A stretch of 64,000 nt of DNA from Coprinus comatus (taxonomy: Eukaryota; Basidiomycota; Agaricomycetes; Agaricales; Agaricaceae): NCBI GenBank assembly GCA_034638255.1, contig JAWPGT010000014.1, forward strand, positions 310,001 through 374,000, in the 5' to 3' direction. Below the pieces are notes generated by a model that was not told where the DNA came from, made no database searches, and was given only the letters and a program-made list of their open reading frames with translations. Shown piece after piece: positions 12,727 to 24,805 of this stretch; positions within the stretch are counted from its first letter, which is position 1, and every line of letters starts with the position of its first letter. A program made the translations under genes and the position numbers.

Positions 12727-15700
12727 ATGGGTGTCAAATCTCTTTGGACACTATTAACCCCTGTTGGTCGTCCTATACTGTACGCATTTCCAATAATATT
12801 CATACACTTTTTCATTAATGTAGTTTCAGGTTAGAAACGGTCGAAGGAAAGACGATGGCTATAGATTCTAGTATCTGGATATATCAATTCCAAGCAACGA
12901 TGAGAGATAAAGAAGGTCATGCATTGCTGAATGCACATGTGCTTGGGTTCCTACGACGAATCACCAAACTTTTGTTCTATGGTATCAAACCTGTCTTTGT
13001 CTTTGATGGTGGTGCACCTATTTTAAAGAGAAGTACATTGAATGAAAGGCGGAAGAAGAAGAGTGGGGCTGTTTTGAGTCATGCTAAGATTGCAGAGAGG
13101 TTACTTGCTGCTCAGATGCGGAAGGAGGCTTTGAATCATACTCAGTGCGCATTTTGCCTTTTCTTTACACGTTGAAGTTTTGATTTGATAGTTGTGTTGT
13201 TTTGCCAGGAGTCAGAAAGGGAAAGGAAAGGCAAGAGCATTACCAGAAGACAAATCATCTGACGACGAAAGTAATAATGTTGTCTACCTTGAAGATATCG
13301 ATCCATCTTTTCCTCGAACACCTGCAAAATCAAAATCAACAAAACCCACTACACCACCTTCCAATTCTTCAAAAAAGAAGAATAAATTCTATGATCATGA
13401 CCCTTATCGTCTTCCTGAAATCAACATGGACGAAAAAATAGCAAATGTTACAAGAAGTAATGCACCTGATCCGAGACTTGCTACTGAAGATGAATTGCGA
13501 GCATTTATTGAAGAAATGCGTCCTGAAGATTTTGATATTACTTCTCCAGAATTTCGTGAACTTCCAACCGAAGTTCAATATGAAATTATTGGTGATTTGA
13601 GATTAAAATCTCGTCAAACTTCTTATGCACGTTTGCAAAAGATGCTTAGTATTGCTCCTACACCTATGGATTTTTCAAAGCAACAGATTATCAATTTGAA
13701 GCAAAGGAATTCGTTGACTCAACAGTTGTTGGTTACAACTGATAGTATTGGAAATTCACATTTGGCGATTCCTGTGAGGATTGCTAGTGAAAGGAATAGG
13801 CAGTATGTGTTGACGAAGAATGAAGGTGTGGATGGTGGTTGGATACTTGCTATACAGGATAAAACTGGAAAAACGGTAGATCAGCCAATTCTTATTGATA
13901 CTGAGAAAGAGGAACCTAAGAATGAGAAGGACGAGGATGAGGACGAGGACGAGGAGATGGAAGAAGTGGATACGTATGTGTAGTTTTCTGATTTTTAAAG
14001 GAATATCATCCGCTAACTAGCATCTACATGTCTTTAGAACTCCTGCTATTATGGATCCTGATCTAAGGCGATATCAAAGGGAAATGGCACTATCGGCAAT
14101 TGCGGGAAGATATAAGTCCAAAGAAATTGGCCCCGTTGACGACGAAACCTTCAAACCGGAAGACTAACCCGAAGCCTCTATTTGAACTCAGCGATGATGA
14201 AGAGGACGAAGCTCTTCAAAGGGCTATAGCACAGTTCGAGCAAGAAGACGATGATGAAGAATTAGCATTAGCTATTCAAGCTTCAATGGATCAAGCTAAA
14301 TAACACGAACAACAATATAATTATCAGGCTCAAGGTCCCTCTTCGTCAAGGGGTACACCTCACGGTACCAAAACACCAACCAAAACGCCTACAAAAGAGT
14401 CTGCGTCGAGATCTTTTGGATTTCCTAGTGCTAGAAGACCATCACCAGAAGTGAATGCTTTTAGTCCTACTCCGTTAGAAACCGCGTTGGCGTTTGCCGG
14501 GACTGGAGCATCTAGATCTGGGGGTCGGAGCATGTTTACTTCACCAGAGAAGAGACAGCAATCATCTTTCGGCACACCGTCACTTCTTTCAGACTACATT
14601 CTACTCAGGCTTCGAATGCGAAACCTGCTACTTCAGACAAAGACACATTACCAACGACGACAACGATTTCCGGTTCAGAAGCGCTTACGGACTCGGATGA
14701 AGAGATCGAAGAGATCGAAGTATCGCTTCCACCGATGCCAATGTCCGCTCTAGAAGAAAACAGAGACGAAGATGATATGGAGGATGTTCATCAAGGGCCT
14801 AAGAGAGTCACATTTCAGACTCAATCTGAGCCGTTAAGCGAAAGTGATGAAGATATGGAAGAAGTTCTTGTCTCATTATACCAATCTTCAAAACCAATAG
14901 TAATGATAGCACCTCCTTTAACAAACACACAAGAGACATTTACGGCTACTGTTCCTTCTCAGCTATCACCTGTCACATCTATCATTGCCTTGCCTCCATC
15001 TGCGACATTGGTAAACGACACATCGCTCTCTTCTAATAAGACTGTGACTATAACTCCCGCAGACTCGGAGGCTCAACAAACACCTCTATTCGTTTCGTCA
15101 AGGTCACCTTCACCATCTCAACCTGTTAACAAACCAGCTACCTTTGGAACAATCAATTCAGCTGTTTTACCTCCTTCCGATATTATCACTCCTCCTGAAG
15201 TAGAAGTCGCCGAGGAGGAAGAGTATGAAGATGGGGATGATAACGAAGATGAAGATCAACGTCAACAGCAAACAGAAGAAGAAGATTGGGATGCTGTTAA
15301 TGAAATGGATCTTCCTGCTGAAGAAGGTGAATTTGCTAGATTTATGTCACAAGTTAAAGGAAGGAATTTGGAGGATGTAAGAAAGGAGATTGATGAAGAG
15401 ATTACGGTTTTGAATGAACAAAGGAAAGCTGCGATAAGAGATTCGGAAGATATTACACAACAAATGATTTCACAGATCCAGGTGAGTATATATCTATTTC
15501 CTACCCTTTTCTCTTTCCTCTCCTGAAGTAGCAGTGATATTGATATATCCTGGTTTGTAACAATAGGCAATGTTAAGGTTATTTGGGATACCTTACATCA
15601 CGGCACCGATGGAAGCAGAAGCACAATGTGCAGAACTTGTTATGCTTGGATTAGTGGATGGAGTGATCACCGATGATTCAGACGTTTTCTTATTTGGAGC

Positions 15701-16836
15701 TCCGAGAGTGTACAAGAATATGTTCAATCAATCCAAGACGGTGGAAATTTCCTCTCTAGTGATCTTGAACGGGAGTTAGGTTTGGACAGAGATACGTTGA
15801 TTAGATTGGCGTATCTTTTAGGAAGTGATTATACGGATGGATTAACTGGTGTTGGACCGGTTATGGCTATGGAATTGTTGAAAGAATTTCCAGGAAAGGA
15901 TGGGTTGCATAAATTTGCGGATTGGTGGAGGAGGGTTCAGGAAGGGAAAGATAAACAGGAGGAGAGTAAGAGTAAATTTAGGAGACAATTCGTGAGTCTA
16001 AACCTTCCCGTTTCGGTTTTCCGCCAGACTGATTCTCGAGGGAATAATAGAAAAAGAAATTTAAAGACTTATATCTGCCTGTTGAATGGCCTGACCCCGC
16101 GGTCGTAAGTGGATTTTTCTATGCGATTAAAAACAAGATGCTAATCTTTGATGACCCATAGCGAGACGCGTATTATCATCCAGCAGTTGACAATTCTGAA
16201 GAACCTTTTAAATGGGGTTTACCGGACCTAGATGCGCTTCGTACCTTTTTCAAACAAGAATTAGGTTGGGGTCAAACTAAAGTAGATGAACTATTGCTTC
16301 CAGTCATTCAAAGAATGAGTAAAAGAAGGAATAATCCCTCAGGAACTACTAGTGGAATGCAAGGAAGCCTTTCGGATTGGGTTACGGTGAAATCGGGTAA
16401 TAATCGGAGTGGCGCTGCTAATATGGCGCCGAGGAAGAAAGAGGTTTATACGAGTAAGAGGTTGCAACAGGTTGTTGCAGAGTTTAGGAAGAGGAGAGCA
16501 TCTGGAACTCCTAGTGGTTCTGGAAGTGAAAGTGAGAAACATGGACAAGATGAGGATGGTGATGGGGAACCTTCGAAGAAGAGACAGAAGAAAACGAAAA
16601 AGGATGGTGTGGGTACCAGAGGCGGGAGAGGGAGAGGGAGAGGTGCGAAGACTGCTCTGAGTAAGAGGAAGTCGAAAGCAAAGGATGATGATGAATTTCT
16701 TGAGGAAGGTGAAACAGAAGAAGGACAGAACGAGGACGAAGATGATCCAAGTAGTAAGCAGGCGCGACCGAAGCCCCGTCCGACGAGAAAGAAGAAAGCG
16801 TCTCCAGTTATTGAAGCCGATCCACCTGAGGAATGA
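12727..16836 (+). pseudogene. rad13: XPG/Rad13 (Rad2) 3'-flap endonuclease gene with apparent stop and frameshifts
   Basis: Structure-specific nuclease of nucleotide excision repair (ERCC5/XPG, yeast RAD2). Exon 1 (12727-12779) gives the classic MGVKSLWTLL start; then 12830-13144, 13209-13973, 14038-15481, 15567-15991, 16051-16104 and 16162-16836. The N nuclease domain is clear (AIDSSIWIYQFQ, FYGIKPVFVFDGG). The I domain has [17 protein letters not shown] with its acidic residues, then [13 protein letters not shown]. The C-terminus is basic. Lesions: a frame change near 14100-14160 (a 40-nt intron ending CTAACCCGAAG could fix it), an in-frame TAA at 14301-14303 inside a Gln/Lys-rich spacer, a frame change near 14585, and another near 15755 just after [10 protein letters not shown]. 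Flanking coding is well conserved, so this is either a young pseudogene, a null allele or an error-laden sequence. Confidence 0.75.
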
Positions 16837-17057
16837 TCTGACCCTCTTTGTACTTGATGAATTGATACCACTTACAACAAACTGCGATCTTCGCCACCCC
16901 GAGAGTTACTATATTTAATTATATATATAAGTTATCTAGCGTGTAATAAAATATTTGACTTGCCTCCAAAGTCCAGACGCTCCAAGCGGCGAAATTTCAG
17001 GCACGTGGTCGCGTACCCCGACGGGTGCTAATGAACCCATCATTCCGGAGACCTACC

Positions 17058-18136
17058 ATGTCATTTATCCGGCCACTTTCAAGGGTAAGGGCAGAAGATT
17101 TGGCGTTATATATCTTATGTTCATGACAATACCAGGCATGTCTCCAGAGTCCAACCCTAGCACGTCCCCAATTACGATGTCCAACACCACTGCGGACGGC
17201 ATTCAAACCTCGATTCTCTTCAACGTCGTCTACACCCCCCAATCCAAAACTACCACCCAATGGTCCTCGTAAGACACGAGAAGAAGTGTACAAAGAAAAG
17301 AATCGAGCCCTTCTAATGTATACAACTGCTGTCGTATGTCATTCTTTCCATTTCTCTCAACAATCACCTCACTGAACCAATTCCTAGATTGTTGTTACAG
17401 TTGGTGTATCGTATGCTTCAGTCCCACTTTATCGTATGTTCTGTGCTGCTACTGGATTCGCCGGAACACCAAATGTCGGAACCGGTCGTTTTGAACCTTC
17501 GAGACTGGTTCCCGTCGAGAATGCTCATCGGATTAAAGTACATTTCAACGCGGATCGTTCAGAGTCATTACCGTGGAAATTCACCCCACAACAAAAGTTT
17601 GTTAATGTATTACCTGGAGAGACTAGTTTGGCATTCTACACAGCAAAGAATTCATCAGATGATGATATTATTGGGATTGCTACTTATAATGTGACGCCAG
17701 ATAGGGTATGTTCACTTCTTCTCTTCAAATAGGAAGGGATAAACTGAGGTCATGGAACAGGTTGCTCCTTATTTCTCGAAAGTTGAATGCTTCTGTTTCG
17801 AAGAACAAAAGCTTCTTGCTGGAGAGGAAGTTGATATGCCGCTCCTTTTCTTCATCGACAAAGATATGCTTGATGACCCAGCTTGCCGAAATATAGAGGA
17901 TGTCGTTCTATCGTATACATTCTTCCGGTAAGCTCGACATCCTACTATCAACGCTGGAGAACTTTTGATGCTAATTCGAAAAATAAAGCGCGAGGAGAAA
18001 CCAACAGGGACATCTAGAACCTGACGCACCAGAAGATGTAGTTCAAACCTCACTCGGTTTCGACAAGTATGAACATGCGCCCAAGTTTGAAGAACGTCGA
18101 GCACAAGAGCAGGCAAAAAAAGAGTCTTCGTCGTGA
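17058..18136 (+). CDS. COX11: Cytochrome c oxidase assembly protein COX11
   Basis: Copper chaperone that delivers copper to the CuB site of Cox1, anchored in the inner mitochondrial membrane. Exons 17058-17084, 17136-17333, 17388-17705, 17761-17927 and 17989-18136 give 285 residues, in frame. The first exon (MSFIRPLSR) plus the next 60 residues form an Arg-rich presequence containing FKPRFSSTS. One membrane segment (YTTAVIVVTVGVSYASVPLY) lies near 92-111 and is followed by the conserved FCAATGFAGTPNVG. The copper-binding CFCFEEQ motif is near residue 192. The C-terminal tail beyond YTFFR is longer than in yeast and charged. An alternative ATG at 17139 is in a different frame and does not reach the conserved domain. 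Confidence 0.92.
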
Positions 18137-18445
18137 AATCTTAGAGCTACTATATAATCTATATGTCGGACGCTTTAAAATCTAATTCGCTGTTTTACTA
18201 GATCCACCACTCGTTTCCTATACTGGGATAATATAATAATATTTACCCTCGAATGTTAAAATGTTTTTTTTAGTATGTTGTGTGTGGTAATGTTATAGGA
18301 GGTAATTATATAATGACCGTGCGGGAGAGAATTCATGCGGTGATCCTCCTTATCAATCGGCCACATTACAATCGAGTCATTTATCTCACCACAAACAAAA
18401 TCCTTAAATCTTGCTTAAACGTTTATTCATTAAACTATAACCAAA

Positions 18446-20588
18446 ATGGCCGATATTCAGGATGATAGGCTTACGGGATTAACTGAACAGGTGAGTTTGA
18501 TTTCTGTTCCCGATGAATCGGTTATACCGGTTTCTCTCTATGATGTGACTGGAGCTGATGCATGTTTTATTTTGTGGGCATCTTTGCGTAGACATCAACA
18601 GGTTAATATCATTTGCTTTGTGGCGCTGTTTTTTCCAAGTCTCTCTGTCGCTTCTGTCAACCTGGATTTTGATTTTTTTTCTTTTTCTGTAGGGTTGAAG
18701 AAATTATCTGCTGCATATTATGCTCCATTTATCTCTCGTTATACAAAGGGGTTGAAGCCAAGTCCTAGTACGTTTTTTTCCTGTCTCTTATTCATTTCAA
18801 GTGAGTCACATCAGAATAACGATTTTTATTTTCTTTCACAGTTCGTTCGTTGTTTCCTTTGGAACAAACACCGGGGATAATTTCATTATTAGCTGGAAAA
18901 CCAAATCCAGCAATGTTTCCATTTACTTCAATCTCATTTTCCGCTCGTTCTCCAATTCCCACTACTACCGGATCTAACAATCATGGAAATGATAATGATA
19001 ACGTCAATGCCAATTCAAGTCAGGATGGAGAAATGACGTACACACTCGACCCCACGGAACTAGCACAAGCTTTGCAATATAGTGAAACTGCTGGTTTGAA
19101 GAAACTAAGAGAATGGTTGGGAGTGTTGCAGGAATTTAGTCATGGGAGACAGTTTGGGTCAGATGCTAGTGAAGGGTGGGATGTTTTCGTTGGTTCCGGT
19201 TCTCAGGATTTGATTTTCAAGGTTCGTTTGATTTTGTATTTTAGTTTCGTTTCTAATGAATCGGTTATCCTCTTGATTTGTTTAGGCGGTTCAGACTTTA
19301 GTTAATGAGGGAGATCCTGTTCTTATTGAATCACCGGTTTATGCGTATGTGTTTATTTTTATTATTTAATTCCGAAACGAAGAGGTAATTTAACGTGAAT
19401 ATAGTGGAGTTATACCAATGTTCCAGAATCTACATTGTGACATGATCGGTGGGTCATTATAGTCTCTTTTTTTTTTCAGCCCTAATTTACTTATCATATT
19501 GATTCTGGTTAGAAATTGCAACTGATCATGAGGGAATTTCGGCTACGTCTTTGAGAAATGTCTTGGAGAATTGGCCTGCTGGGAAGCAGAGGCCGAGGGT
19601 TTTGTATACTGTTCCGGTATGTTCAATTGTCTGTGTTTTATTAATGGTGTTTGACGGATAATTAGTACGGATGCAATCCCACTGGAATGACCGCAAGCTT
19701 GGAACGTCGTAAAGAAGTTCTGAAGCTGGCGAGGAAGTTTGATTTAATTATACTGGAAGGTGTGTATTCTGTTGTTCTTTTATTCCTCTTTTTTTCTGGT
19801 TGCTTCTATTTCTCGTGTGACAAGAATGAGTTAACAAAAATAAAATTATAGATGATCCATATTTTTATCTGTACTACGGCAAAGCGCCCCGCGTTCCTTC
19901 ATATTTTGCATTGGAGAAACAAATAATGCCAGAGGTCGGAAGAGTGCTGCGGTTTGATAGTTTCTCCAAGGTCCTTAGCGCAGGGATTCGGGTTGGGTTT
20001 GCGAGTGGACCTGAGGCAATTTTACGCGGAATCGAGATGCTTGTATGTAATTTCCTTGGAGTTCTTTGATCAAGAATCATATCAGAATTACTTATTAATT
20101 TTTTTTGTAGACGGCAACATCGAATCTGCAGACGTCCTCCTTGACCCAGATGATCGCATACAAGCTGGTTGAGTCGTGGGGATACGAAGGATTCCGAACA
20201 CATACTGAGACAGTTTCGCGCTTTTACGGTGAGAAACGGGATGTATTCCAGAAAGCGATGGAGAAATATCTGCAGGGCCGAGCTGAATGGACAATACCAG
20301 AGGCAGGCATGTTCTTTTGGTGAGTTGATTGAGGATGTGTTTGTATTGGGAGTGAACTGAGCTGATTTGGAATACAGGTTCAAATTGAATCTGGGGGAAG
20401 GATCAGGAGATTCGGAGTCGGTTATTCGTACACAGGCCTTTAACAATGGTGTTCTTGCGCTGCCTGGAAAAGTGTTTCTTCCTAATGGTGGTACTACAGC
20501 ATATGTACGAGCATCGTTCAGCCTGAGCCCAGAGAAGGATGTCTACGAGGCTCTGCGGCGGCTGGCGGAGGCTTTGCACGACGAGTAA
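18446..20588 (+). CDS. PLP-dependent aminotransferase, ARO8/AADAT-like (fold type I)
   Basis: Class I/II aminotransferase of the aromatic/2-aminoadipate group, acting in aromatic amino acid, kynurenine or lysine metabolism. Eleven exons: 18446-18490, 18592-18601 (10 nt), 18693-18767, 18842-19221, 19286-19344, 19405-19448, 19513-19616, 19666-19759, 19852-20042, 20111-20319 and 20378-20588; the sum gives 473 residues in frame. SLLAGKPNPAMFPF is the typical N-terminal substrate loop. YGCNPTGMT is the conserved Asn-Pro-x-Gly turn. The PLP lysine is K310 in RFDSFSKVLSAGIRVGF, and ILEDDPYFYLYYG precedes it. An Asn/Asp-rich loop near residues 95-125 looks like a lineage insertion. Cannot be assigned to one substrate. 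Confidence 0.88.
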
Positions 20589-21098
20589 TCGAGAGTGGGC
20601 GTCATTTTTACATATAATCAACCTGTCAATATTCTTTGGCGTTTCTCTAGAACTCTGTTCGCGTAAAGAGCGAGAGGGATGATAAGGTACCAAGACGTCA
20701 GGGAGCAGTCCTTGAAATTCTGTCAAGTAATTGATCTATGTTCACTTTTCAAATTGCTGCCAATAATTGCTTTGCCACTGCCTTGCCATAAAACATAAGT
20801 GTATTTGTGAATATTAAATAGGTAAAGAGATCTGGTAAATTTCTGATAGCAGTTCCAAAAAAAAAACGATAGCGACATCAAAGCTACATACAAAAAAAAA
20901 ACGAAAATTTCAGGATAGCAATTATTACACTGTATACGAGATTAGCGCATAGAGAAAAACAAAAAGAAAGAAAGAAATCCAAGTCCGAATCTATCCATAA
21001 TTTCATCAAAGTCATATTTCAAGAATTTCTTCATCCACGGAGACCACCCCCCAAAACACCAAAAGAGTCACCTTGTTCCCGAAAGTTTTCCATAGTAC
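20589..21098. other. Convergent intergenic region
   Basis: About 510 bp between two converging genes. AT-rich with several A8-A9 runs near 20860-20900. No gene seen. Confidence 0.6.
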
Positions 21099-22376
21099 TC
21101 ACAGCCTTGTAACACACCATTTCATATAATAAAAGTCATTCTTCTCTTTAAACTTCATCACTTGCAATTCGTCAACTGTCCACTCAACTTCTACTTTCAC
21201 CATTCCTTCTTTGAAAATTACCTTCTCCCAAAGTTCTTTCCATGATTCTGGTGAATGCCAGAATTGTTTACGTCTCAGACCGTCTGCTAATACTTCATCT
21301 GTGATTCCTTTTCTAGGTCTTCCATATTGAGCTCCTAATATCATTGATCCTGGTTCAGGTGAAAGGAGACCTGCGATACGTCTTGATAGATCCAGTTGTT
21401 TTTCTTCATTGAATAAATGAATCAACAGAGATGCATGAATTACCGATAAATGTCCTCTTAAAGGATTAAGAGAAGTTAAGGATTGCAGGGATGTTGGTTT
21501 GGGTGTAGTAGGTGGCGAATATAAGGGTTCTTCACAAGAGAGAATGGAATCATCGAACGCATCACCAGGAACAAATCCTGCAGGGAACGTTGAGGGTGTA
21601 GTGCGGAACAGTTCATGTCCCCCTTCCCAAAAGGCTATAACAAAAAAATAAATGACGTATAGGGATAAGGGATTGATTAGGGGTAATCGTTTATATTAAT
21701 AATTGTGTGATGAAGGGAATTGGATAAACATACAGCTTTCGAGGTCTGAAGCTATAGTATTCTCAGCGGGCCATCCATCCGAAATGGCTCTTCGAAGGTC
21801 GCTACCGCCTATTTAAACTGATTTGAGATATTTTTATCCATTGAAAACTGAAAATAGCAACTTACAGCAGCAACCAATATCCAATAACAACGCGCCTTCA
21901 CGCACCTTGCTAATTTCTATCATGTCTTTATATTGAGGCAGCCTTAACACAGGCGATCTACAAAAAATGATGGATCAGTAAAGTTTTAGAAGGGCGGGTA
22001 TGTAAGAGTGGCGCTTACTGGACAAAAGTGAAGTGACGAATACAAGGATATGGGCATATCTACGAATGGCAACAATTAGCACAGCGTTAACGTGTTGTGT
22101 AAGAGGGGTATTGTGTGATACAGTGGAGTATTGACGTACTTCGTAAAGCTTAGTTTGGACATTGATGATATGGACCTTCAGTTCTTCATCCGCCTCGATA
22201 CTAATCATTTTCTTCAAGAAAGATAGTTGGTCTTCGTCAAGTTTATAGAGAGATTCGTCCAGAGGAAGGAGTCCTGCAGGCTTCTTGCTCGTATTTTTCT
22301 TAGTAAGAGACATTGAGCGCATGTGTCGTTTGAATTGGGGAAATGTTCGGTTTATATATGCGAAGACTGGTGCCAT
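21099..22376 (-). CDS. Small SAM-dependent methyltransferase (copy 1, outside the inverted-repeat unit)
   Basis: Exons 22376-22140, 22059-22019, 21957-21866, 21808-21734 and 21634-21099 give 326 residues in frame. The class I glycine-rich motif is LLLDIGCCGSDLRRA, with the acidic end of the next strand at IASDLES. Later blocks are FPAGFVPGDAFD, SVIHASLLIHLFNEE and LLSPEPGSMILGAQYG. This is a fungal methyltransferase family frequent in mushrooms, sometimes in secondary-metabolite clusters; I see no such cluster here. Start chosen at the ATG giving MAPVFAYINRTFPQF; codons upstream lack an ATG in frame. Exons 2, 3 and 4 (41, 92 and 75 nt) match exactly in size and phase the copy at 36254-37384, so the two are true paralogues. 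Confidence 0.85.
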
Positions 22377-24805
22377 GATGAGGGAAGTAGCAAGTGAAGT
22401 CAAGAAGTTTGGTTGGATGGGGGAAACTAAAGTGATTGGTGTTGTAAGAAAAAAAATGCGGACTGACGGACCAAGTATTTAAAGGCTAGTGAAGAAATTG
22501 ACACCTGCCCAACACCTGTAATCTGCGACCCGTGTTCCTGGTGTAATGAAGCGCAACATGTCCTAATATGTCCTAACCCTGTGTCCTAACCATAGTTGTA
22601 TGTTTGATGCAAGTTTGATACCCATGATTAGGGGGTTTTATTCACCGCGGAAGGTGAGTGGTTAACCGACTTTCCCTTCAATTTGTGCCACATGCCCCAA
22701 GTTTAGATGGAACATAAAACAATTCTTGAACCGAAAAGTACGGGCTGTGTTCAATATCAACCTGTGATATAGATGAGTACCCGTAATGAACTTAGATATC
22801 GAGATATTTATGATTATTAATGAATGTTCCATGGAATAGATTCTGTTAGCGCCACGCGAAATGAAATTCGGCGTGTTATTCGGCCCTGTGGAAACGGAAT
22901 ATAAATGACGTACGTTTATCCACATAAGTGATATTTCTCCCAAGAATCCGACAAATGGGCTGCTAACCAATAAGCCGCAACAACCATCATCAAACTACCA
23001 TAAGTTGTTGCCTCAAGGGATTGCGGATAGCTGAGCCGTGAACAATATTATAGAAGTTGATGTGGCTCTCAGGTGGCTCTACATAAGTATATCTTCTGTG
23101 ATTAAAATATTTTGTGGGCTTCTATTCGCTACAGCCACGCGACTCAACCCTCCAAATTTCAAATTTAATGAATTTATATCATCCCCATTTGATACAACTA
23201 GGTTCAGCTCGTCCAGTGTTTTTCAACGTTACAAGTTCTTCCAACACGAGAATCTACGAGTGACTTGCATTAAGACATTTAGACTTATGGGCAGATGATT
23301 TTCCTGTCCGGTGACTGGGTGCGTGTCGAGGTTGAGACGGGGTTGAGGAATGTGGTAAGAGGATCCGCGGTGCACACGTTATGCAACAAGTACACATACA
23401 TACCGTAATGATCCTTATTGATACTCTTTGATATTTATGTTACACACTTTGAAACACCGCACATGTCCATTTGAATGACCCCCGAGTCCTCTGACGGTAG
23501 CCCCGGCCCTCGAGGGCTTTCATATCTACACCTTGAGGCATGCGTACACCTAAAAACAAAAGAGCACAAAGACATCATCCGGTAACGGAAGATCTTCTCC
23601 CAGTATGATTTCATCTTTCATATTACAATTGTCAAGACAATTGTATCACCCTGAACTTGCCCCAATGTACGAGACTCAAAGTATCCGAGCCCGTCCCCAA
23701 TCTACCAATCTTTTTACCCATAAATTTGCTTTGACCCACTTGCACCCACTGTACTTGTTTGTTACCCAACATTCAACATTCAGATACCAGCCCCGTGCGA
23801 GAGTATCAAGAGACTTCATTATATTGTGATGGATATTCGGTAATCACAGTGGCAAAGGTCCTCGGGATAATAATCTCATCGAATTGGCAGGGTTTATAGT
23901 ACATATATAGATCAAACCACTTTCAAACACGTACACAGAAAATTTCTTATCGGTACCCTCCCTGCAGTGGCAAAGATGTCATTGTTCAGAAGCAGAAGAA
24001 TCGCGGGATGTCAAGGGAAGTTAGCGAGAGTTCCGTCGCGACGTCTGGGTGCCTGAATGCAACTGCCTGAATGCAACGTTCCACTGAATTGTAACTCCAG
24101 AAAATATTCCATTGAATACACCATGTGGTATAGTAGGCTTGCCCCGCTGAAGTCATTAATTTCCAAGTGCAGATAACAACTTGACGCTTGAGCCTTGAGG
24201 CTGAAGAGACTACGGCATATTTGGTTTAATTCTCCGATCACAAGGAATTTATTACCATATGTCTCATAAAACGGTGTCTTCCACATAAGTAAGTGGCAAG
24301 AGCTGGTAAGTATAGTTCAACGGTTAGTACTTTCGGAGAATGAAGTAATAACCCGGCACGTTGGAGGCTCCATTCGATCAATTACACGAGTACCAAGTAG
24401 GCTAGATGAGAGTTGGGTGAGAGCAGAGGCCAGGCAGAGACCACAATTAGCAGAAACGCGTCAGAGAACCCGGTGTTCATGTTATTGTCAAGTCGGGTAG
24501 TACTAGATGAAAGCCATTATGCAAAACAAAATGTGGCGAAAAGTTAACTAATTGTGTTATTCAAGTTCTAAGTATGGACGATTATGCGCAGTTTGACAGG
24601 CCCGCTAGCTAAGAGAGAAAAACAATAGTTGGTTAAGAGATTCGAGGTGCGATTTCGGAGAGAGAGCGGTGAGTGAGTAAAACAAATGTAGTAGTGTTTG
24701 GTGACCCTGGATATCACGGAGCGCGCGAAAGCTGTGGCACGACTTTTACCCCATCCCATCCATACCCAGCTCATCGCGTGCTACCTGGTCCAGACTCATA
24801 GCAGT
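22377..24805. other. 2.4 kb gene-poor stretch
   Basis: No reading frame here has domain, splice or composition support. A segment at 24305-24390 has a good tRNA A-box-like string but no cloverleaf (see rejected items). The right end carries the wax-synthase promoter. Confidence 0.55.

Noticed and set aside
12591..12815. 74-codon minus-strand ORF before the XPG gene
   Set aside because: Overlaps the first exon and first intron of XPG in antisense; no domain.
24305..24390. tRNA-like segment with an A-box-like string (TAGTTCAACGGTTAGTAC)
   Set aside because: No convincing anticodon stem and loop, the T arm does not pair and the acceptor ends pair over only four bases. At best a tRNA relic.
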